This document shows, one piece after another, positions 1 through 3,760 of a DNA stretch of 6,447 nt; positions within the stretch are counted from its first letter, which is position 1; every line of letters starts with the position of its first letter. Where the stretch lies: assembly GCA_000432995.1 (NCBI GenBank), contig HF972657.1, forward strand, positions 42,713-49,159. Direction: 5' to 3'. Under the pieces are notes generated by a model. It was not told where the DNA came from and made no database searches. It was given only the letters and a program-made list of their open reading frames with translations. Position numbers and translations under genes: made by a program. The DNA comes from Clostridium sp. CAG:1013 (lineage in GTDB: Bacteria > Bacillota > Clostridia > Oscillospirales > Acutalibacteraceae).

Positions 1-1
1 C

Positions 2-817
2 GGGTTCCTCACTCGGAAGCTGCGGGAGTTCGCCTGTGTGCTGCGCACCGGTCACCAGAGCGGAAAGTCTCTGGAAGAGCTGCGGGGCCAGAAGGACGCC
101 ATGATGCAGACCATTTACAATATGCTCTGCATTGCCCTGGGCAAGCCTCCCAAGACTTTCACTTTGGAAGTCCGCAACAAGAAGAAGGAGTTCGTCCGGG
201 AGGAGAACCTGACCGGTACAGAATTCTTCAAAAAGTACATTGGCTGGAACTTGTCCGACTACGTGAGCCTGATCAACGCTCCCACCGCCGACAAGCCCTA
301 TCACAAGACCTACACCGTGAAGCTGTTGGGCAACGTGGTGGAAGGCCGGCCTGTAAAGTACCTGAACCTGCCTGTGGAGGACCTGAAGAAGGCCGCTATC
401 GCCCAGATGCAGGACGGTCATCCCGTGTGGTTCGGCTGCGACGTGGGCCAGTGCTCTATTCGTGAGGGCGGTGTGATGGATCTGGACGCTGTCAAGGCAG
501 AGGATCTGTTCGGGACCACCTTTGGCATGGATAAGGCTCAGCGACTGGATTACGGCGAGAGCCTGATGACTCACGCCATGGTATTCCAGGGCGTTGATCT
601 GGACGACAATGGCCAGCCCCTCCGTTGGAGAGTGGAAAACAGCTGGGGCAAGGACGCCGGCCAGGACGGCTACTATGTGATGAGCGACGATTGGTTCAGC
701 GAGTACACCTACCAGATTGTGGTCAACAAGAAGTACCTGACCGCCCAGCAGGTGGAGGAGCTGGCTCAGGAGCCCATCCAGCTGGAGCCTTGGGATCCCA
801 TGGGCTCTCTTGCCTGA
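2..817 (+). CDS. pepC: Aminopeptidase C / bleomycin hydrolase (peptidase C1B), C-terminal part, 5' truncated
   Basis: Cytoplasmic papain-like cysteine aminopeptidase that trims N-terminal residues from peptides; the family normally forms hexamers and is about 440-455 residues long. The frame is open from base 2 to a TGA at 815-817, giving 271 codons, so roughly the first 40 percent, including the nucleophilic Cys, lies left of the window. Visible family landmarks are the KLREFACVLR helix at the start, PPKTF and DYVSLINAPT in the middle, the VWFGCDVGQ strand, the catalytic His in MTHAMVF (fragment residue 191) and the catalytic Asn in VENSWG (fragment residue 213). The protein ends in WDPMGSLA, the usual acidic-aromatic tail with a terminal Ala that acts at the active-site cleft in this family. 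Met codons inside the fragment, such as the one near base 101, are internal. No terminator separates it from murF 40 nt downstream, so co-transcription is likely. PepC identity is secure; the precise peptide substrates are not. Confidence 0.95.
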   Translation, partial: GFLTRKLREFACVLRTGHQSGKSLEELRGQKDAMMQTIYNMLCIALGKPPKTFTLEVRNKKKEFVREENLTGTEFFKKYIGWNLSDYVSLINAPTADKPYHKTYTVKLLGNVVEGRPVKYLNLPVEDLKKAAIAQMQDGHPVWFGCDVGQCSIREGGVMDLDAVKAEDLFGTTFGMDKAQRLDYGESLMTHAMVFQGVDLDDNGQPLRWRVENSWGKDAGQDGYYVMSDDWFSEYTYQIVVNKKYLTAQQVEELAQEPIQLEPWDPMGSLA

Positions 818-857
818 GGAGGTCCGTCAATCTAACGAAATCGCCGTGAGGTGACTT

Positions 858-2207
858 ATGCGAGTGAAAATTTCCGACATCCTGAAAGCCACAGGGGGCA
901 AGCTCCTGTGCGGAGACGAGAACGTGGTGGTGACTTCCTTCATCACCGACAGCCGCCAGGGAAAGGCCGGAGCCATGTTTGTGCCCATCCGGGGCGAGCG
1001 TGCCGATGGTCATGACTACATTCCCACCGTGTTGGAATCCCCCGCCGCCGCTACCTTTACCGACCATGAGATCCCCACTGGGGAGAAGCCCATCGTTCTG
1101 GTAAAGGACTGCCGAGAGGCGTTGCAAAAGGCCGCCGCCTGGTATCGGGAGCAGTTTGAGATCCCCGTGGTGGGGATCACCGGTAGCGTGGGAAAAACCA
1201 CTGCCAAAGAGATGGTGGCCCAGGCCCTGTCCGCTTCCTTCCGGGTGCTCAAAACCGCCGGCAACCAAAACAGCCAGGTGGGTGTGCCCATCACTGTGTG
1301 CGGTCTGCGGAAGGACCATACTGCCGCTGTGGTGGAGATGGGCGTGAGTATGCCCGGAGAGATGGGACGGATCGCGGCGGTGGTGAAACCCACCTGCGCC
1401 GTGATGACCAACATCGGGGTGTCCCATATCGAGTTCATGAAAACCCGGGAGAATATCCTGAAGGAGAAGGCGCACATCGCCGATTATCTGCCGGTGGGGG
1501 GAGCACTGTTTGTCAACGGAGATGACGACCTGCTGCCCACCCTGAAAGAAACGCTGGGGAACAAGGTGGTCACTTTTGGCCTGGGGCCAAACTGTGATTG
1601 GCGCGCCCACGGTCTGAATGAGGCTGACAAAGGCACCTTCTTCACCTGCCAGTCCCCCACGGGGGAGAAAACAGAGCTGTTCGTTCCCGCTGCCGGGGAG
1701 CACAACGTGCGCAACGCCCTGGCGGCCATGGCGGTGGCCCGGTATTTGGGAGTTCCCGCTGAGGACGCAGTGCGGGCCATCTCCGCTTACAAGGCGCCGG
1801 CTATGCGCCAGCAGGTGGTGGAGGCAAATGGTCTGCTCATCATCGACGACAGCTACAACGCCAGCCCCGATTCCATGCGCAGCGCTATGGATGTGCTTCA
1901 AAGCCGGAAGGTGACCGGTAAGCGGGCAGCTGTGCTGGCGGATATGCTGGAGCTGGGAGAGTTTTCCCAGCAGGGCCACCGAGAGGTGGGAGAATACGCC
2001 CGGGAGAAGGGCGTGGAATTGTTGGTAGGTGTGGGCCCCTTGGCGAAGGATATTGTCGCCGGTTATGGTGAGGGTGCCCAGTGGTTTGAGGACAACGCCC
2101 AGGCCATCGCCTACCTGAAAGAAACGCTCCGGGAAGGGGACGCTGTGCTGGTGAAAGGCTCCCGGGGTATGCAGACCGATCAGATCGTAGCGGCCCTGAA
2201 AGAGTGA
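858..2207 (+). CDS. murF: UDP-N-acetylmuramoyl-tripeptide--D-alanyl-D-alanine ligase
   Basis: ATP-dependent Mur ligase that adds D-Ala-D-Ala to UDP-MurNAc-tripeptide, the last cytoplasmic step before the lipid-linked stage of peptidoglycan synthesis. The product is 449 residues, normal for MurF. The N-terminal UDP-substrate domain (about 1-100) carries the TDSR motif (residues 30-33). The central ATPase domain (about 103-310) has the P-loop GITGSVGKTTAKE (106-118, Lys113), EMGVSMPGEM (160-169), TNIGVSHIE (184-192) with the metal-site His190, a Lys near 202-204 at the usual carbamylated position, and HNVRNALAA (282-290). The C-terminal domain (about 315-449) contains DDSYNASPDSM (330-340), LADMLELG and VLVKGSRGMQTD. 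The ATG at 858 is preceded by GAGGTGA (848-854), and an in-frame TGA at 852-854 rules out an earlier start. It probably shares a transcript with pepC, and the hairpin at 2311-2350 ends it. No ddl or other mur gene is next to it in this window. Confidence 0.97.
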   Translation: MRVKISDILKATGGKLLCGDENVVVTSFITDSRQGKAGAMFVPIRGERADGHDYIPTVLESPAAATFTDHEIPTGEKPIVLVKDCREALQKAAAWYREQFEIPVVGITGSVGKTTAKEMVAQALSASFRVLKTAGNQNSQVGVPITVCGLRKDHTAAVVEMGVSMPGEMGRIAAVVKPTCAVMTNIGVSHIEFMKTRENILKEKAHIADYLPVGGALFVNGDDDLLPTLKETLGNKVVTFGLGPNCDWRAHGLNEADKGTFFTCQSPTGEKTELFVPAAGEHNVRNALAAMAVARYLGVPAEDAVRAISAYKAPAMRQQVVEANGLLIIDDSYNASPDSMRSAMDVLQSRKVTGKRAAVLADMLELGEFSQQGHREVGEYAREKGVELLVGVGPLAKDIVAGYGEGAQWFEDNAQAIAYLKETLREGDAVLVKGSRGMQTDQIVAALKE

Positions 2208-2214
2208 GCCGCCA

Positions 2215-2240
2215 AGGAGCGTCATGGGGTGATAGCTCCT
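2215..2240 (+). other. Small inverted repeat in the murF 3' untranslated region
   Basis: AGGAGC at 2215-2220 is perfectly complementary to GCTCCT at 2235-2240, and inside the loop TCA (2222-2224) can pair with TGA (2230-2232). The downstream bases are purine-rich with no T run, so this is not an intrinsic terminator. It may be a stabilising 3' hairpin or chance. The rest of 2208-2310 shows no convincing ORF or RNA gene. Confidence 0.25.
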
Positions 2241-2310
2241 GAGAGAGATTGAATCGGCACAATGAGGTAATCAAAAATAGTAGAGTTATTAAGATCGAGT
2301 CCGTAATAGA

Positions 2311-2350
2311 AAAGGGACTGCTGCTTTTTTGCAGCGGTCCCTTTCTTTTA
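2311..2350. terminator. Bidirectional Rho-independent terminator between murF and the minus-strand gene
   Basis: A 14-bp stem is formed by 2311-2324 and 2331-2344 around a TTTTTT loop, with a single G-T (wobble) position. On the plus strand it is followed by CTTTTAT, and on the minus strand by TCTATTA right after the stem. It lies 104 nt past the murF stop and about 20 nt past the stop of the small minus-strand gene at 2370. It therefore fits a shared terminator for convergent transcripts. Confidence 0.88.
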
Positions 2351-2369
2351 TGTAAGTCATAAAGTGATT

Positions 2370-2564
2370 TTAACGATGGTAGGCCCGGGGCTGCATACTC
2401 AGAAACTGTCGAAGCATGACGCCGCTGACCTGATTATAATATTGGAGATAATCCTTCTTTTTCTGATTTTCCGCGCGGTTTTTCGCTTGGAGGAGCTTCC
2501 ATTTGGCGCATTGCTTGTGGCAGCCCTCGCAGTAATGGCCGCAGGTGGACTGGCATGGAATCAT
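2370..2564 (-). CDS. Small Cys/His-rich protein of unknown function (64 aa)
   Basis: I do not recognise a named family, although short proteins with this kind of N-terminal Cys cluster followed by a charged helix are common in Clostridia. The first 22 residues hold five cysteines (4, 8, 12, 15, 19) and two histidines (10, 16) in the pattern CxxxCxHxCxxCHxxCxxW, which suggests a small metal-binding knuckle. Residues 23-40 are rich in Lys, Arg, Gln and Glu and probably helical, followed by YLQYYNQ and a basic C-terminus; no signal peptide or membrane segment is seen. The minus strand is chosen because the ATG is preceded by an AAAGGAGAG ribosome binding site with AGGAG nine nt away, the Cys spacing looks selected, and a terminator lies just after the TAA. 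The overlapping plus-strand frame starts at a GTG without a ribosome binding site. Function could be RNA or DNA binding, or metal handling; nothing here decides. Confidence 0.72.
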   Translation of the reverse strand: MIPCQSTCGHYCEGCHKQCAKWKLLQAKNRAENQKKKDYLQYYNQVSGVMLRQFLSMQPRAYHR

Positions 2565-2573
2565 GGGTGGTCT

Positions 2574-2578
2574 CTCCT
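2574..2578 (-). promoter_or_regulatory. Ribosome binding site of the minus-strand Cys-rich gene
   Basis: Read on the minus strand this is AGGAG inside AAAGGAGAG, nine nt before the ATG at 2564. It decides both the start and the strand of the gene, because the competing plus-strand reading frame has no comparable site. Confidence 0.7.
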
Positions 2579-2592
2579 TTCCAGAAACAAAG

Positions 2593-2645
2593 AACAGCCT
2601 ACCCCTGCCGGGAGTGTAAAGACGATCTCGGCAAAGGCGGCTGTT
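2593..2645 (-). promoter_or_regulatory. Two-part hairpin in the leader of the Cys-rich gene (possible attenuator)
   Basis: An outer 7-bp stem pairs 2593-2599 (AACAGCC) with 2639-2645 (GGCTGTT), and an inner 8-bp stem pairs 2606-2613 (TGCCGGGA) with 2626-2633 (TCTCGGCA), with one G-T position and a 12-nt loop. The parts are separated by a short internal loop. On the minus strand the hairpin is followed by CTTTGTTTCT, a broken T-rich tract, and then by the ribosome binding site of the Cys-rich gene. On the plus strand it is followed by TTTTCTTTTT, a better terminator tail, but no convincing plus-strand gene ends here. It could be a leader attenuator, a plus-strand terminator or a structured RNA element. 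Confidence 0.45.
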
Positions 2646-2651
2646 TTCTTT

Positions 2652-2681
2652 TTACGTGAGGAAGGTGATGGGCGCTTTCAT
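2652..2681 (-). CDS. Putative nine-codon leader peptide upstream of the Cys-rich gene
   Basis: On the minus strand an ATG at 2681 opens a nine-codon frame, MKAPITFLT, ending in TAA. It is preceded by AAGGAGG (2691-2697) at nine nt spacing, a better ribosome binding site than most annotated genes here. It lies about 27 nt after the predicted transcription start and 87 nt before the Cys-rich gene, with the leader hairpin between them. The peptide has no obvious run of a single amino acid of the kind seen in amino-acid attenuators. An 8-nt direct repeat, GCGCCCAT, spans its start and fourth and fifth codons. It may be a regulatory upstream ORF, or the remnant of a longer gene broken by a frameshift, because one neighbouring frame stays open and ends in an ATGA overlap with the next start. 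Translation is not proven. Confidence 0.35.
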   Translation of the reverse strand: MKAPITFLT

Positions 2682-2714
2682 GGGCGCTTACCTCCTTAGT
2701 TTGTTTCTGATTTT

Positions 2715-2723
2715 AGTATAGCA
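2715..2723 (-). promoter_or_regulatory. Extended -10 promoter for the minus-strand leader and Cys-rich gene
   Basis: The minus strand reads TGCTATACT, matching the extended -10 pattern TGnTATAAT with one mismatch. No good -35 hexamer lies at 17 nt; TTGATA is present but 21 nt from the TATACT, which an extended -10 can tolerate. The predicted start is near 2708, about 27 nt before the leader ORF. Confidence 0.45.
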
Positions 2724-2751
2724 TCATAAAAAAGAGAAATCTATCAAATTA

Positions 2752-2766
2752 TTGTAAACGAAATCT
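2752..2766 (+). promoter_or_regulatory. Candidate CcpA catabolite-responsive element (cre)
   Basis: TTGTAAACGAAATCT fits every fixed position of the relaxed cre consensus WTGNAANCGNWNNCW. The left half TGTAAACG is also the typical half-site of LacI-family regulators, but the right half is not a good inverted copy. It lies between the minus-strand promoter and the plus-strand CE4/GH2 operon, where glucose repression of a glycan-use operon would be expected. The TTGTAA at its left end could be a -35 for TATGAT at 2773-2778, with a short 15-nt spacer. Confidence 0.4.
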
Positions 2767-2788
2767 TAAAGTTATGATGGGGCTGCCC

Positions 2789-2816
2789 TTGAGATTTTGT
2801 GAAAAGACAGGCTAAT
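2789..2816 (+). promoter_or_regulatory. Candidate sigma-A promoter upstream of the CE4/GH2 operon
   Basis: TTGAGA at 2789-2794 (five of six to TTGACA) is separated by 16 nt from GCTAAT at 2811-2816 (four of six to TATAAT). It would give a leader of about 110 nt. It is one of two or three weak candidates, and the site at 2862-2870 is an alternative. Confidence 0.25.
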
Positions 2817-2861
2817 TTTGAAAGGCAAGGGTTCATTTTTGTGGAAAAGGAAGGCGCTTTG

Positions 2862-2870
2862 TGCTATCAT
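2862..2870 (+). promoter_or_regulatory. Candidate extended -10 promoter of the CE4/GH2 operon
   Basis: TGCTATCAT matches the extended -10 form TGnTATAAT with a substituted fourth and fifth base. TTGTGG about 20 nt upstream is a poor -35. Transcription would start near 2877, about 58 nt before the deacetylase start. Confidence 0.35.
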
Positions 2871-2884
2871 TACAGGGAAAGCTG

Positions 2885-2902
2885 CTGCGGAATGAGCCGC
2901 AG
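2885..2902 (+). other. Short hairpin in the 5' leader of the CE4/GH2 operon
   Basis: CTGCGG (2885-2890) and CCGCAG (2897-2902) form a perfect 6-bp stem around AATGAG. There is no T run after it, so it is not a terminator. It lies about 20 nt before the AGGGAGG ribosome binding site of the deacetylase and may simply stabilise the 5' end or be an operator-like palindrome. Confidence 0.3.
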
Positions 2903-2934
2903 GACGAAACGCGACATGACAGGGAGGAATCACA

Positions 2935-3741
2935 ATGAAATTTTTATATCCCAACGGCCTGGAAAAGGCACTGACATTCAGCTACGACGACGGTCGAGTG
3001 TTTGACCGCAAACTGGTGGAGATCTTCAACCGCTACGGGGTGAAGGGCACTTTCCATCTAAATTCCGGCACCTTGGGCAAGCACGCTGATAACGGGGATT
3101 TCGTGACCCCGGAGGAAGTGAAGGAACTGTATAAGGGCCATGAGGTGGCATGTCACACAGTAAGCCACCTGCAGCCCATGTCCGCCCCTGCCGCCAGGAC
3201 TGGCTGGGAGCTGGCCCAGGACCGGAAAGTTCTGGAAGAGCTGACTGGTGATCTGGTCCAGGGATTCTCTTACCCCTTTGGCCGGTATTCCCCGGAGATC
3301 ATCCAGGCGGCCAAGGCTCAGGGTATCAAGTATTCCCGCACTGTGGTGAGCACCCATGACTTCCATGTGCCCGCCGATTTTATGGAGTGGCACCCCACTT
3401 GTCATCATGGAGACCCGCAGATGATGGAGCTGGCTCAGCGGTTTTTGAACTTCACCGGCATGGGCATGACCTTGTTCTATGTTTGGGGCCACAGCTATGA
3501 GTTCGCCTGGGGGGACTGCTGGAACGTGATCGAGGATTTTGTTGCCTTTATGGCGGGCCGGGAGGATATTTGGTACTGTACGAATATGGAGTTGTGCCGC
3601 TACGTGGAAGCTGTCCGGGCCCAGGAGTTCTCCGCCTATGGGATGTCTTTCTACAATCCCACCGCCCAGACTGTGTGGTTCCAGGAAGATGGCAAGCTGT
3701 ACGCCGTGGCTCCTGGTGAGCGGGGTCAGTTGAAGGGGTAA
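2935..3741 (+). CDS. Polysaccharide/oligosaccharide deacetylase, carbohydrate esterase family 4 (NodB domain), cytoplasmic
   Basis: Metal-dependent deacetylase of the NodB fold, expected to remove O- or N-acetyl groups from sugars. Of 268 residues, about 10-225 form the domain. Motif 1 is TFSYDDG (14-20), with Asp18 and Asp19 as catalytic base and metal ligand; motif 2 is HTVSH (74-78), with the two metal-binding histidines; motif 3 is YPFGRY (113-118) with Arg117; the late catalytic His is His186 in VWGHSYE. The full metal triad is present, so the enzyme should be active. The TFSYDDG and GTFHLNSG forms resemble the subgroup related to NodB domains found with gellan-lyase-type proteins rather than peptidoglycan deacetylases. 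There is no signal peptide or membrane anchor, unlike PgdA-type enzymes, so it probably acts on imported oligosaccharides. The start is supported by AGGGAGG (2921-2927) at seven nt. The GH2 gene begins 19 nt after its TAA, indicating one operon. The substrate is unknown. Confidence 0.9.
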   Translation: MKFLYPNGLEKALTFSYDDGRVFDRKLVEIFNRYGVKGTFHLNSGTLGKHADNGDFVTPEEVKELYKGHEVACHTVSHLQPMSAPAARTGWELAQDRKVLEELTGDLVQGFSYPFGRYSPEIIQAAKAQGIKYSRTVVSTHDFHVPADFMEWHPTCHHGDPQMMELAQRFLNFTGMGMTLFYVWGHSYEFAWGDCWNVIEDFVAFMAGREDIWYCTNMELCRYVEAVRAQEFSAYGMSFYNPTAQTVWFQEDGKLYAVAPGERGQLKG

Positions 3742-3746
3742 GAAAA

Positions 3747-3752
3747 AGGAGG
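3747..3752 (+). promoter_or_regulatory. Ribosome binding site that sets the GTG start of the GH2 gene
   Basis: AGGAGG lies eight nt before the GTG at 3761. The next in-frame ATG at 3803 has no comparable site, so the GTG is preferred and adds 14 residues. Confidence 0.75.
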
Positions 3753-3760
3753 AGAACGTT

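Noticed and set aside
723..2225. Minus-strand 500-codon frame across murF
   Set aside because: It is the complement of a clear murF gene. Long antisense frames are expected with G/C-ending codons, and the translation is rich in His, Gly and Pro with no recognisable domain.
2364..2699. Plus-strand 111-codon frame with a hydrophobic stretch, resembling a small membrane protein
   Set aside because: It starts at GTG with no ribosome binding site, begins directly after a terminator, and runs opposite a better-supported Cys-rich gene and its leader. The hydrophobic stretch is explained as the complement of charged codons on the other strand.
2668..2721. Plus-strand 17-codon hydrophobic peptide (MGAFMGAYLLSLFLILV) opposite the leader ORF, possibly a type I toxin with antisense RNA
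   Set aside because: A GAGG lies six nt before the ATG, but there is no plus-strand promoter, the terminator-like hairpin sits just upstream, and such short hydrophobic frames arise easily. Too weak to call without expression data or homologues.
2752..2778. Promoter TTGTAA / TATGAT overlapping the cre-like site
   Set aside because: The 15-nt spacer is too short for a good sigma-A promoter. It is mentioned with the cre site but not called separately.
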